A DNA stretch of 64,000 nt from an uncultured Clostridia bacterium (GTDB lineage Bacteria; Bacillota; Clostridia; Oscillospirales; Acutalibacteraceae). Location of the stretch: the NCBI GenBank assembly GCA_944380875.1, contig CALWJA010000105.1:1-64000 (forward strand), written 5' to 3'. A program made the translations under genes and the position numbers. Under the pieces are notes generated by a model. The model saw nothing but the letters and a program-made list of their open reading frames with translations. It made no database searches and was not told where the DNA came from. Below, piece by piece: positions 9,878 to 18,659 of this stretch. Within the stretch, counting starts at the first letter, position 1. Each line of letters opens with the position of its first letter.

Positions 9878-11383
9878 TTATCGAATCATGGCAAGGACGG
9901 CTTCTGTCATACCGTCGGGCCTGCATGTGTTCTGAAAACGAATCGCTTTTCCCTGAAGTCCTTCGATGGGAGCCGGAATGGGAGTCCCTGTAAGGGAAGC
10001 AAGCTGCGCTATCTGCTGGAACTCATTTCCAGGCTGTTCCCCGCCTGCAACAGCAGAGAGCACATCCTTGGGGAATTTATACGGAGACGCTGTGGAAACC
10101 ACTACAGTCGGTGTGGTGCGATCCTCTGTCTGCTCCACATACTGCTTATATACATTGGCAGCCACCGCCGTATGGGTATCCACAAGATAATTCTCAACAC
10201 TGAATATTTCATGTATGGTATTTTTAGTGGCCTCATCATCACAGAAACCAGCCCAGAATAGATCCTTCAGAACGGATTTCATGTCTTCATCCACTTCATA
10301 GCGGCCTGTTTCCGAAAGTTGCTGCATCCAGCCCGCAACCTTCTGGGTATTTCCTCCTGTTAGATGATACAAAAGCCGTTCCAGATTGCTGGAAACAAGA
10401 ATATCCATAGACGGGGATATAGTGGTATGGAAGGGGCGATTCCGGTCATATACACCGGTACGGAGAAAATCCGTCAGCACATTATTGGCATTGGAAGCGC
10501 AAATCAGCTTATGCACAGGCAATCCCATCTCTTTTGCATAATAAGCCGCCAAAATATTTCCAAAATTACCGGTAGGCACTACGATGTTGATTTCTTCGCC
10601 TTCATAGTCCATCTCACCCGTAGCCATCAAATCACAATAGGCAGAGATATGATACACGATCTGCGGCAAAAGACGTCCCCAGTTGATAGAATTAGCGCTG
10701 CTGAACATCATATTTCTGGCTTCCAGCTGCGCGCGAACTGCTTCGTTGGTGAAAATCCGTTTCACTCCGGTCTGTGCATCGTCAAAATTACCTTCAATGG
10801 CGCAAACGGCTACATTGGAACCTTCCTGGGTGTTCATCTGCAGTTTCTGCATGGGGCTCACGCCATTTTCAGGGTAAAATACCAAAACACGTGTTCCGGC
10901 TACATCCTTAAAGCCTTCCAATGCCGCTTTGCCCGTATCACCGGAAGTAGCAACCAAAATCAAAGCTGTTTTGTCGGAGTGGATTTTCTGCAGAGACTTT
11001 GTCAGCAAATGCGGCAGAATTTGCAGGGCCATATCCTTAAATGCGCAGGTAGGCCCATGCCAAAGCTCCAGCATATACATATTCACATCGCCGTTTTGCT
11101 GCAATGTCAGCGGAGCAGGATGCCCGCCGGAAAATTTATCCCCACCATAAGCGTTTTCTACACACTCGCGAATCTCTTCCTCTGAAAAATCCGTAAGAAA
11201 ATCCTTCAGGATCCGAACAGCCCGCTCTTGATAAGAGCACTTGGAAAGCGCTGTCAGATCTTCATAGGAATATTTTGGAAGCTGGGAAGGCACAAAAAGC
11301 CCGCCTTCTTCGCTGATTCCCTGTGAAATGGCCTGCGCTGCAGAGACAATCCTTCCACTGTCTCTAGTCGATGTATACTTCAA
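9878..11383 (-). CDS. thrC: Threonine synthase
   Basis: PLP enzyme converting O-phosphohomoserine to threonine. The ~501-residue protein has the PLP lysine in TCAFKDMAL and the phosphate-binding ATSGDTGKAAL loop. The first ATG in frame (11437) is not credible. A TTG at 11383 gives the family-typical start KYTSTRDSG and has GAAAGGGG eight bases upstream. A short leader with a strong hairpin precedes it. The length is typical of the ~500-residue bacterial class with an N-terminal extension domain. Confidence 0.94.
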   Translation of the reverse strand: MKYTSTRDSGRIVSAAQAISQGISEEGGLFVPSQLPKYSYEDLTALSKCSYQERAVRILKDFLTDFSEEEIRECVENAYGGDKFSGGHPAPLTLQQNGDVNMYMLELWHGPTCAFKDMALQILPHLLTKSLQKIHSDKTALILVATSGDTGKAALEGFKDVAGTRVLVFYPENGVSPMQKLQMNTQEGSNVAVCAIEGNFDDAQTGVKRIFTNEAVRAQLEARNMMFSSANSINWGRLLPQIVYHISAYCDLMATGEMDYEGEEINIVVPTGNFGNILAAYYAKEMGLPVHKLICASNANNVLTDFLRTGVYDRNRPFHTTISPSMDILVSSNLERLLYHLTGGNTQKVAGWMQQLSETGRYEVDEDMKSVLKDLFWAGFCDDEATKNTIHEIFSVENYLVDTHTAVAANVYKQYVEQTEDRTTPTVVVSTASPYKFPKDVLSAVAGGEQPGNEFQQIAQLASLTGTPIPAPIEGLQGKAIRFQNTCRPDGMTEAVLAMIR

Positions 11384-11413
11384 GGAAACGACCCCTTTCT
11401 TCTGCTTTTTCAA

Positions 11414-11449
11414 GCTGTGCCTTTTTGTATTCTGCAAAAAGGCGGCAGC
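11414..11449 (-). promoter_or_regulatory. Hairpin in the thrC leader
   Basis: A stem of GCTG and GCCTTTTTG pairing with CAAAAAGGC and CAGC, with one small internal loop, fills most of the ~83-base leader between the thrC promoter and start. No T-run follows, so it is not a plain terminator. It could affect mRNA stability or act as part of a control element; no known riboswitch or T-box was recognised. Confidence 0.4.
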
Positions 11450-11472
11450 ATTCGCTACAGCATCCAGACACT

Positions 11473-11501
11473 ATTGTATAATACATAGGCCTGTCTGTCA
11501 A
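11473..11501 (-). promoter_or_regulatory. Promoter of thrC
   Basis: Minus-strand consensus TTGACA (11496-11501) and TACAAT (11473-11478) are separated by 17 bases. The -35 box overlaps the last codon of the upstream dipeptidase gene. Confidence 0.7.
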
Positions 11502-12430
11502 AGAGATTGAAAAAATTTATGGGCATTTTCATAGAATATTTTCGAAACAAGCTTTTCTGAATAGTTATGGCGCAGAAACATCTCTGCAATTTCTTCCATG
11601 GATTCGATTCCTGTAATCCCATCGGGTACCACAGTGCCGTCAAAATCGCTTCCCATGGCCAATACATTTTCTCCGCCTAAAGCAAGAAAATGCTCTGCAT
11701 GCTGCAAGATATCTTCCGGAACCGCCCTATCTCCTTCCTCAGAAAGAAATTCCCTTGTAAAATTGAGACCCACAAGTCCTCCCCGGCGGCAAATTTCTGA
11801 AAATTCTTCATCCGTAAGATTCCTTCTATGAGGGCAAACAGCTCTGGAATCGGAGTGGGTGGCTACAAAGGGCTTTTCCGTGTTTTCGGCAACGGACCAA
11901 AACAAGGGATCGCTGGCATGAGACACGTCAATCACCATGCCCAACCGCTCCATTTCCCTAACAGCTTCTTTTCCAAAGGGTGTAAGGCTCCCCGGCTCAT
12001 CTGCACCCCCGCCGATCTCATTGGCTTTGTTCCAAGTTAACGTCATCATCCGGACGCCTTTTTCGTATAACCAACGGATTCCCGCAAGAGTTCCCCCTGC
12101 GGCGGAACCGCCTTCAACCGCAAAAATGGAAGCGCATTTTCCTTCTGAAGCTGCCACCTCTATATCTGCCCCCGCATATACGGGATGCATACGATCCGCA
12201 TTTTCCAAAAGGAATTTCTCATATATCCGGCTCATTTTCTCGAACACGTCCTGTGCCGCTTTTCCCCGGTTTTCATCCGGCATCCAAGCCGCAAAGCACT
12301 GCATCCAGGGAGAATATCGGTTCCCTCTTTCCAGGTCTATATGCAGCGTATTTTTTCGAATAGAGGGAATCCCCTCTTTATAGCATTGCCATAGCGTATC
12401 GCAATGCAGATCCGCCAGTTTCAACGCCAT
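11498..12430 (-). CDS. M19 membrane-dipeptidase family peptidase
   Basis: Zinc dipeptidase of the renal dipeptidase (M19) family, 310 residues. Metal ligands are seen in LHCDTL (HxD), the EGG motif, DVSHASD, and THSDSRAVCPHRRN; the late GSDFDG is also conserved. It probably cleaves dipeptides, possibly D-amino acid ones, in the cytoplasm, as no signal peptide is present. Its start overlaps the yraN stop by ten bases. Confidence 0.9.
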   Translation of the reverse strand: MALKLADLHCDTLWQCYKEGIPSIRKNTLHIDLERGNRYSPWMQCFAAWMPDENRGKAAQDVFEKMSRIYEKFLLENADRMHPVYAGADIEVAASEGKCASIFAVEGGSAAGGTLAGIRWLYEKGVRMMTLTWNKANEIGGGADEPGSLTPFGKEAVREMERLGMVIDVSHASDPLFWSVAENTEKPFVATHSDSRAVCPHRRNLTDEEFSEICRRGGLVGLNFTREFLSEEGDRAVPEDILQHAEHFLALGGENVLAMGSDFDGTVVPDGITGIESMEEIAEMFLRHNYSEKLVSKIFYENAHKFFQSL

Positions 12431-12789
12431 CCGCCCTTCCCAAATGCATTTTCAATATGGCAAAAGGAATATTGTTCCTTCCCGCTCTCCAAAACGGCTA
12501 CTACATCAAACCGAGGCTGCAGATAGGAGGGAACGTTCTCCTTTATCAGATACTGTTGTGCAGTCAATATCAATTTTTCCTGTTTTTTTACCGTTACCGC
12601 TTCTAAAGGACTCACAAAAGAAGAAGTCTTTCTTTCCTTAACCTCAACAAATATCAAAAAAGAATCTTTTTGGCAGATTAGATCAATTTCTCCATATCGG
12701 CTGTGATAATTCCGGGCAATAACCGAATATCCTTTTTCCTCCAGATAGCGGGCCGCAAGAAATTCCCCTTTTTTCCCTTTCTCATTCAT
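12421..12789 (-). CDS. YraN-family (UPF0102) nuclease-fold protein
   Basis: A 122-residue protein with the PD-(D/E)xK-like core: [19 protein letters not shown], holding the conserved E/D and E-V-K residues. The family is predicted to be a Holliday-junction-resolvase-like endonuclease but its role is not established. Its ATG overlaps the rnhB stop (ATGA), and it is located next to rnhB as in many genomes. Confidence 0.88.
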   Translation of the reverse strand: MNEKGKKGEFLAARYLEEKGYSVIARNYHSRYGEIDLICQKDSFLIFVEVKERKTSSFVSPLEAVTVKKQEKLILTAQQYLIKENVPSYLQPRFDVVAVLESGKEQYSFCHIENAFGKGGWR

Positions 12790-13403
12790 TCCATATTGCT
12801 CTTTTCCTTCAAAATTTTCGTTAGAAAAGAGCGCCGGTGAATGGGGCAGGGACCATACTTCTTCAAAAGCTCCACATGCAGAGCGGTACCGTATCCTTTG
12901 TGTTTTGCGAATGCATATTCAGGATATAAGGCGTCCAGTTCCAGCATAAGCCTATCCCTGCTTACCTTCGCCAAAATAGAAGCTGCCGCAATGCTGGCTG
13001 AAAGGCTGTCTCCCTTTACAACTGTTTCCCCCGGAATGGACAGGGGCGGCATGCGATTTCCATCCACCAAAGCGTAATCCGCAGGAACAGAAAGCCCTTC
13101 ACAGGCTCTGCGCATAGCCAGATATGTGGCCTGCAGGATATTGACAGAATCAATTTCCTGTTCCGTAGCAAAAGCCACCGACCAGGCAATGGCTTTCTCC
13201 TGAATTAGAGGGAAAAGTTCTTCTCTTTTTTTCGCAGACAGCTTTTTGGAATCGTTAAGGCCGGGAATCTCCGTCTCCGGCGGCAAAATAACAGCAGCAG
13301 CAAATACAGGCCCGGCAAGGGGTCCTCTTCCTGCCTCATCTATGCCGCAAACAGAAACTTGTCCGTTTTTCATTGCCTCTTTTTCGTAAAAGAACCAATC
13401 CAT
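12786..13403 (-). CDS. rnhB: Ribonuclease HII
   Basis: Cleaves the RNA strand of RNA-DNA hybrids, including single ribonucleotides in DNA. The 205-residue protein has the active-site D22-E23 in [13 protein letters not shown]. The [21 protein letters not shown] region and the third acidic residue in VDGN are also present. It sits 42 bases after rbgA, within the lepB-rbgA-rnhB-yraN run. Confidence 0.96.
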   Translation of the reverse strand: MDWFFYEKEAMKNGQVSVCGIDEAGRGPLAGPVFAAAVILPPETEIPGLNDSKKLSAKKREELFPLIQEKAIAWSVAFATEQEIDSVNILQATYLAMRRACEGLSVPADYALVDGNRMPPLSIPGETVVKGDSLSASIAAASILAKVSRDRLMLELDALYPEYAFAKHKGYGTALHVELLKKYGPCPIHRRSFLTKILKEKSNME

Positions 13404-13445
13404 ACCGCAATCCTCACATCAAAAGTTTTGGGATTCCTTGGAAAA

Positions 13446-14345
13446 TCAGCGCATCTCCTCCGGAGATTCCAAGGTGATCTTACCTATCACAGCGCCGCGG
13501 AACTCATCTAACACTGCGATGGAAGCTCTTTCCGTATTAATTTCTCCGCCGGAAACGAGCATTCCCCTCTTCTTCCCGATCATCTCCAGCAGTTCATAGC
13601 CCGGATAGGCAGCTACATCTATCCCATCCAGCTTATATCTGCGTATAATTTCCTGGGGATAGGATTCTGCCAGGAATTCTAAAAGACGAGATGCAAGATG
13701 CTCCGTATCTACCACATCATCTTTGACAGCGCCAGTAAAGGCAAGCTTTTCGCCCACAAGTTTATCTTCAAATTTCGGCCACAGCACACCGGGAGTATCC
13801 AAGAGTTCGAAGCCTTTTCCGATAGTAAACCACCTGTTCTGGCGGGTTACGCCGGGGCGGTCCGCTACATCAGCCTTTCCACCCTTACAAAGCCTGTTTA
13901 TAAGGGATGATTTCCCCACATTGGGAACACCCACAATCATTACACGGATTACACGCCCTACCATGCCTTTGCTTTTCCAGGCCTGTATTTTCTCTTTCAA
14001 AACTTCCTGCACCGCCGGAATAAAACCATTAAGGCCCTTCCCGCTTTTGCAGTCCACGGCTACCGCAGGAATTCCCTTCGTCCGGAACCACTGTATCCAT
14101 CGTGCCGTTTTATTTGGATCCGCCATATCACATTTATTCAGAAGCACTACCCGGGGCTTTCCCTTAATAATCGAATCCAAAACCGGGTTTCGGCTGGACA
14201 TGGGAATCCGCGCGTCAATCACTTCTGCCACTGCATCTACCAAGGAAAGGCTTTTTTCTATCTGGCGGCGGGTTCTGGTCATATGGCCGGGAAACCATTG
14301 GATAGACTGGGCGTTTTCTTCTTTCCTGTAGTTTTGTTTGTTCAT
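13446..14345 (-). CDS. rbgA: Ribosome-biogenesis GTPase RbgA/YlqF
   Basis: Circularly permuted GTPase required for 50S assembly in Firmicutes. The order of motifs is permuted as expected: G4 LNKCD comes before G1 GVPNVGKSS and G3 DTPG. The signature WFPGHM is near the N-terminus. The frame is open 12 codons further up, but the ATG at 14345 (MNKQNYRKEE) has AGGTG five to six bases before it. It follows lepB. Confidence 0.95.
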   Translation of the reverse strand: MNKQNYRKEENAQSIQWFPGHMTRTRRQIEKSLSLVDAVAEVIDARIPMSSRNPVLDSIIKGKPRVVLLNKCDMADPNKTARWIQWFRTKGIPAVAVDCKSGKGLNGFIPAVQEVLKEKIQAWKSKGMVGRVIRVMIVGVPNVGKSSLINRLCKGGKADVADRPGVTRQNRWFTIGKGFELLDTPGVLWPKFEDKLVGEKLAFTGAVKDDVVDTEHLASRLLEFLAESYPQEIIRRYKLDGIDVAAYPGYELLEMIGKKRGMLVSGGEINTERASIAVLDEFRGAVIGKITLESPEEMR

Positions 14346-14383
14346 TTTTTCACCTATTTTACTGTGCTTCCGCACAAACATAT

Positions 14384-14956
14384 TTACTCGATTTTTCCGA
14401 AACGGTCAAACGGAAACACGATCCACTCCGCTTTTCCCAGGATATACCGTTCGTCCACCATGCCTACATCCTTGCTTCGACTATCTTTAGAAACAGGCCG
14501 GTTATCCCCCAGAACGAATACATATCCTTCCGGAACCTCCATGGGAAAAGTGAAATCCGAATACTGGGTGGTAATTCCGTTCTCAATATACGCGCTTTCA
14601 TCCAGAGGTTCTCCGTCCACCAATACGATACCTTTTTCAAAATCAATATCTACCGTTTGGCCTTCCGTTGCGATTATACGTTTGATGATAGGCTTGGAAA
14701 GGCCAACTGTGCGGGAGATAACAACAACATCTCCTTGCTTTGGCGTATAAAACAAACTGGATAAAAGGACTCTGTCGTTATTCTCCAATGTGGGGAGCAT
14801 GGAGCTTCCGCTTACATTTACTACTCGGAAAATAAATGTAAACACGACTACTACCACAACCAAAGAGGTAATGAGCGCTTCCATCCACTCATAGCAGCTG
14901 TTGGTAAATGAATCTATCTTTTTTCTGGGAGCTTCCTGGTATCTGCTTCCTGCCAT
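14384..14956 (-). CDS. lepB: Signal peptidase I
   Basis: Membrane serine-lysine peptidase that cleaves Sec signal peptides. The 190-residue protein has one N-terminal membrane segment (about residues 27-46), the catalytic serine in SSMLPT (Ser52) and the general-base lysine Lys92 in KRIIATEGQ. The later GDNRPVSKDSR motif matches the family. Single-TM form as usual in Firmicutes. It follows rplS after a terminator. Confidence 0.95.
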   Translation of the reverse strand: MAGSRYQEAPRKKIDSFTNSCYEWMEALITSLVVVVVVFTFIFRVVNVSGSSMLPTLENNDRVLLSSLFYTPKQGDVVVISRTVGLSKPIIKRIIATEGQTVDIDFEKGIVLVDGEPLDESAYIENGITTQYSDFTFPMEVPEGYVFVLGDNRPVSKDSRSKDVGMVDERYILGKAEWIVFPFDRFGKIE

Positions 14957-15057
14957 CCGATGTTTCTCCCCTTCCTTTTAGCAGCAATTTTCTTGTATTT
15001 GACGCCATACTGTTTTCACACACCAAAGCCAGTCTGCTCATTTTTAGCAGGCAACGC

Positions 15058-15084
15058 AAAAAGGGACACTCTCGTGTCCCTTTT
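15058..15084 (-). terminator. Terminator after rplS
   Basis: Stem AAAAGGGACAC / GTGTCCCTTTT with a 4-base loop, starting eight bases after the rplS stop and followed by T on the minus strand. Confidence 0.85.
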
Positions 15085-15091
15085 CTGGTTC

Positions 15092-15436
15092 TTATTTGAG
15101 CTGTTCCTTAACTTTAGCAGCCTTGCCGACCCGATCACGCAGGTAATACAGCTTCGCTCTGCGGACACGGCCTTTGCGGACAACTGCAACCGCTTTCACA
15201 TTGGGAGAATGGAGCGGGAAAACTCTTTCTACACCAACGCCATAGGAAACACGGCGAACGGTAAAGGTTTCTCCGATCCCGCTGCCTTTACGGGCAATAA
15301 CGGTTCCTTCAAAAACCTGAATTCTTTCTCTCTCACCTTCGCGGATATTCACATCTACACGAACGGTATCGCCAATTTCAAACTGAGGTACCTCTTTTTT
15401 TGCAGATGCATCTGCAATCAATTTCAAAGCATCCAT
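15092..15436 (-). CDS. rplS: 50S ribosomal protein L19
   Basis: Ribosomal protein at the 30S-50S interface. The 114-residue protein has the L19 core ([13 protein letters not shown] and [16 protein letters not shown]) and the conserved [11 protein letters not shown] motif. A GGAGG site precedes the ATG. It has its own promoter, a structured leader and its own terminator. Confidence 0.98.
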   Translation of the reverse strand: MDALKLIADASAKKEVPQFEIGDTVRVDVNIREGERERIQVFEGTVIARKGSGIGETFTVRRVSYGVGVERVFPLHSPNVKAVAVVRKGRVRRAKLYYLRDRVGKAAKVKEQLK

Positions 15437-15561
15437 TCTAAATAAACCTCCTAATTTTCAGACATTCATGCCGGTTTCCCGCGCAGAGGACTGCCCGCTT
15501 CAATGACTCGGTTTTGCCGGGCATTGAACCCCACCGAAAAGGCACGGCGGTTTCCAAATGC
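15437..15561 (-). ncRNA. Structured rplS leader (possible L19 autoregulatory element)
   Basis: About 125 bases lie between the predicted start point and rplS. On the minus strand AGGCA/TGCCT and TCGGT/ACCGA can form nested stems. TTCAATG pairs with a perfect CATTGAA that lies outside the second stem, and the adjoining TGCCCG pairs with CGGGCA. These pairings cross each other, so they imply a pseudoknot or a switch. L19 leader RNAs are known in Firmicutes; matching to that family is by position and structure only. Confidence 0.5.
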
Positions 15562-15567
15562 CTATAT

Positions 15568-15596
15568 ATCTTACCATACTTTACATATGAATGCAA
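15568..15596 (-). promoter_or_regulatory. Promoter of rplS
   Basis: Minus-strand TTGCAT (15591-15596) and TAAGAT (15568-15573) spaced by 17 bases, upstream of the structured leader. Confidence 0.6.
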
Positions 15597-15609
15597 CCTT
15601 TTTTTACCT

Positions 15610-16269
15610 TTATTCAAAATTCCTCATAGACGCATCATAAAGGCCATGGCGGATATATTCGCAATAAAAATCCTGATCTGTCTCTTTCCGAAATGCCTCT
15701 ACCAAAAGTGAGGGATTCACATTATATTCGCTTCCAGCGGGAAGAATGCAGTCCGAAACGAGCTTCCCGTTTTCTTCCCTGATCTGCATATCCCGGATAT
15801 CCGGCTTTATGTCTATCGTCAGCATACCGCTTTTTGATTTTTTCTCTGTAATAATTTTCTCCTGGCTAAGAAATTGTTCCCATTCCTTCCGAAGCTGGCA
15901 TACGCTTCCCGTTTCAGGCTCCATACACAGCGTATAGGAAGCAAACGCAATTTTTCCCGGCTTTAATTTGGGCTCTGTTACAGCAAAAACCCGCAGATCT
16001 CCAGGAAGGGCTTTATTCAGTCGGAATAGGATTTCCTCATTGGTAATCTTGGTTTCATCGATCTTCATATCCATGCTTTCCCTCTCCCCTGTCATTCCCA
16101 AAGAAAGGGGCAGAGCAAAGGTAATGAACGCGTGGGGATTAAAGCCTTGGGTATACCAAAGGGGAATCTTAGCCATATGCACCGCTCTCGCCATACAGCG
16201 GTTCAAATCCAAATGGGATATAAACCGGGCGGCCCCTGTCTTTTTAAACCAGATTCTTACGGTCTTCAA
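15610..16269 (-). CDS. TIGR03936-family radical-SAM-associated protein (DUF2344)
   Basis: A ~219-residue protein of the DUF2344 family, which is fused to or encoded next to the TIGR03960 radical-SAM enzyme, as here. Its function is not known. The start RIWFKKTGAARFISHLDLNR is the family signature. The first in-frame ATG (16347) lies far inside the previous gene, whereas a TTG at 16269 has GGAGGA seven bases upstream. With that start the two genes overlap by 26 bases, which suggests coupled translation. Confidence 0.88.
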   Translation of the reverse strand: MKTVRIWFKKTGAARFISHLDLNRCMARAVHMAKIPLWYTQGFNPHAFITFALPLSLGMTGERESMDMKIDETKITNEEILFRLNKALPGDLRVFAVTEPKLKPGKIAFASYTLCMEPETGSVCQLRKEWEQFLSQEKIITEKKSKSGMLTIDIKPDIRDMQIREENGKLVSDCILPAGSEYNVNPSLLVEAFRKETDQDFYCEYIRHGLYDASMRNFE

Positions 16270-18097
16270 CGCAAATTCCTCCTTTGAAGCAAGCCGCACC
16301 GCAGGCAGAACAGGATTCAGCGCAGTTCGGGCTTGTCTCATTTGCATATGCCTTTTTACATTCCCGAATGAGGAATTCTTTTGTTACGCCGTAATCCAGA
16401 TGATCCCAGGGAAGTATTTCATCAAAACTCCTCCTCCGGTTTGCATAAAACGCCGGATCTACCCCACAATTTTCAAACGCCTGCATCCATTTGGTATACG
16501 AAAAACAGTCGTTCCATCCGTCAAAACGGCATCCCAGCCGATGTGCTTCCAAAAGGACCTTCCCCAAACGCCGATCCCCTCTGGCAAATACACCTTCCAA
16601 AAAGCTTACCACGGCCTCATGGTAATTGCAGGAAAGCTTCCGGCTCTTTACACAATTTACAAGATGTTTCTGTTTTTCCCGGAACATCTCCACTGTGTCC
16701 TGGGGCTCCCATTGGAAAGGCGTAAAGGGTTTCGGTACAAACCCGGAGGCACTTACCGTAACGGAAACTCCTTTTCCCTTCGGTTTATCTGGATTCGTAT
16801 AAAACGCGTCCACAACCTTCTGGCCAAGCTCTGCAATTCCTTCAATATCTTCCATGGTCTCAGTGGGAAGGCCGATCATAAAATAGAGTTTTACTGAATT
16901 CCAGCCGCCCCGGAAGGCAGTTTCTACCGTTTTCATCAGCTGTTCTTCCGTCACATTTTTATTGATTACATTCCGCAGCCGCTGGGTACCAGCCTCGGGG
17001 GCAAAAGTAAGGCCACTGCGGCGAACCGTTTTGATTTTACTCATCATATCCGTGGAAAAATTATCCACCCGAAGAGAAGGAAGGGAGACACCGATCTTTT
17101 CGTCTTTTGTCCAAGTAAGGAGCTGATCCAAAAGAGGATTCAGGTTTCTATGGTCGCTGGTGCTCAAGGAAGAAAGGGAAATTTCATCGTATCCTGTGTT
17201 TTCGCAAAGATCCCGGCACTGCTTATCAATAGTGGAAACGGATTTTTCCCGGAAAGGACGGTAAATAAATCCCGCCTGGCAGAACCGACATCCCCGGATA
17301 CATCCGCGCAGAACTTCCGCTACCGCACGGTTATGCACAATATCCAAATAAGGAACCACAAACCGATCCGGGAAATAGATGGAATCCAAGTCCATCATTA
17401 CCCGCTTGGTAATTTTCGAAGGAACCCCCTGCTCAGGCTCAATGGCCTGAATGGTTCCATCCTCCTGATACGAAACATGATATAGGGAAGGAACATACAC
17501 GCCAGGGATTTTTGCAGCTTCCCGCAAAAAGTCTTCTTTTCTTCCCTTTTTCTTTTTATATTCCCGATATAGCTCTATTAGTTCGCAGTCAACTTCTTCG
17601 CCTTCTCCTAAAAAGAAAAGATCCACAAAATCCGCCAGCGGTTCCGGATTGCAGGCGCAGGGGCCGCCGGCAACAACCAAATGTTCAAGCCCCTTCCGCT
17701 CGCTGCAAAGAAGAGGAATACCTGCTAATTCCAGCATATTGAGCACATTTGTATAGCTCAATTCATATTGGAGGGTAAAACCAATTATATCAAAAAGCGA
17801 GAGACTGTCTCCGCTTTCAAGGGCATAGAGATCTATCCCCGCCGAACGGAGCTCTTCCTCCATATCAATCCATGGTGCAAACACCCGTTCACACCATACG
17901 CCTTCCATATCGTTCAATACCCCATACAGAATCTTCATTCCCAGATGAGACATTCCCACTTCATACGTATCGGGAAAACAAAAAGCAAAGCGAATATCCA
18001 CTTCTTCTTTGTTTTTGATTACACTATTTAGTTCTCCGCCCGTATATCTGCCGGGCTTTTGAACCTTCATCCATATTTTTTCCAGTTGAGGATTCAT
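16244..18097 (-). CDS. TIGR03960-family B12-binding-like radical SAM protein
   Basis: A 617-residue radical SAM enzyme. The [4Fe-4S]-binding motif is C266-x3-C270-x2-C273 in RGCIRGCRFC. An N-terminal B12-binding-like region precedes it, with VVAGGPCACNPEPLADFVD typical of the group. The C-terminus has an extra Cys cluster (CAESCSACGAAC) that may hold another metal or cluster. The reaction is unknown. The partner gene TIGR03936 follows with overlap. Confidence 0.9.
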   Translation of the reverse strand: MNPQLEKIWMKVQKPGRYTGGELNSVIKNKEEVDIRFAFCFPDTYEVGMSHLGMKILYGVLNDMEGVWCERVFAPWIDMEEELRSAGIDLYALESGDSLSLFDIIGFTLQYELSYTNVLNMLELAGIPLLCSERKGLEHLVVAGGPCACNPEPLADFVDLFFLGEGEEVDCELIELYREYKKKKGRKEDFLREAAKIPGVYVPSLYHVSYQEDGTIQAIEPEQGVPSKITKRVMMDLDSIYFPDRFVVPYLDIVHNRAVAEVLRGCIRGCRFCQAGFIYRPFREKSVSTIDKQCRDLCENTGYDEISLSSLSTSDHRNLNPLLDQLLTWTKDEKIGVSLPSLRVDNFSTDMMSKIKTVRRSGLTFAPEAGTQRLRNVINKNVTEEQLMKTVETAFRGGWNSVKLYFMIGLPTETMEDIEGIAELGQKVVDAFYTNPDKPKGKGVSVTVSASGFVPKPFTPFQWEPQDTVEMFREKQKHLVNCVKSRKLSCNYHEAVVSFLEGVFARGDRRLGKVLLEAHRLGCRFDGWNDCFSYTKWMQAFENCGVDPAFYANRRRSFDEILPWDHLDYGVTKEFLIRECKKAYANETSPNCAESCSACGAACFKGGICVEDRKNLV

Positions 18098-18659
18098 TTT
18101 ACTACTCCGTTCTTTTTATAATCATGCATTTTCAACAGACCTTAATTTTCTACATATTTCTATCTATTATAATAATATTTAACCGGATACTAGATATTAG
18201 CCCTTATATTTATCATAGAATCCATCCAAATCTTTAATGGAATCATGGAAGCTTACAAAATGAAGTGGTCTTTGCAAACGCTTGGAACAAATTCCAATTC
18301 ACCAACCCAAAACGCGAAACCACCGTTTTGATAAGGCTCCGGAAATCTAACTACCAATTGCGTCCTATTCGTCTCCTTCATGCATTGATATTTACACACT
18401 TCCGCCTTATACATTACTTCCTTATACACGGGCTGAAAATCCATGTGCGGTAAACCTAAATGCCCTATTTTGTATCTTACAAAACATCTGCTTTTTGATT
18501 ATACTGTTTTTCCATATTTTAAGCAAGTGTATTATCTGTATATATCTTTTCTGCATCGGAGCACCAATAAACTCCATCTGTTACTTATAAAAAATTCTTT
18601 TCCATTTCTATTATATTTTAAACTACCATGTTCTCTCGTATAATATGCGTCCTACAGGT
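18098..18659 (-). other. AT-rich intergenic region with little recognisable content
   Basis: 562 bases between the radical SAM gene and the M50 protease, clearly richer in A+T than the neighbours. It holds one possible 63-codon frame (18253-18444, listed separately) and a small inverted repeat TTTTGTA/TACAAAA near 18473-18489. TATAAT-like boxes occur near 18160-18175 upstream of the radical SAM gene but without a good -35. Nothing else was recognised. Confidence 0.6.
18253..18444 (-). CDS. Possible small hypothetical protein
   Basis: A 63-codon frame starting MDFQPVYKEV and ending VCKDHFIL, in an otherwise empty AT-rich gap. A weak TTAGG lies about 12 bases before the ATG. I do not recognise the protein. 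Aromatic and charged residues are mixed as in a folded peptide (RFPEPYQNGGFAFWVGELEF), so it could be a real small gene or the remnant of a larger one. It could also be chance. Confidence 0.3.
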   Translation of the reverse strand: MDFQPVYKEVMYKAEVCKYQCMKETNRTQLVVRFPEPYQNGGFAFWVGELEFVPSVCKDHFIL

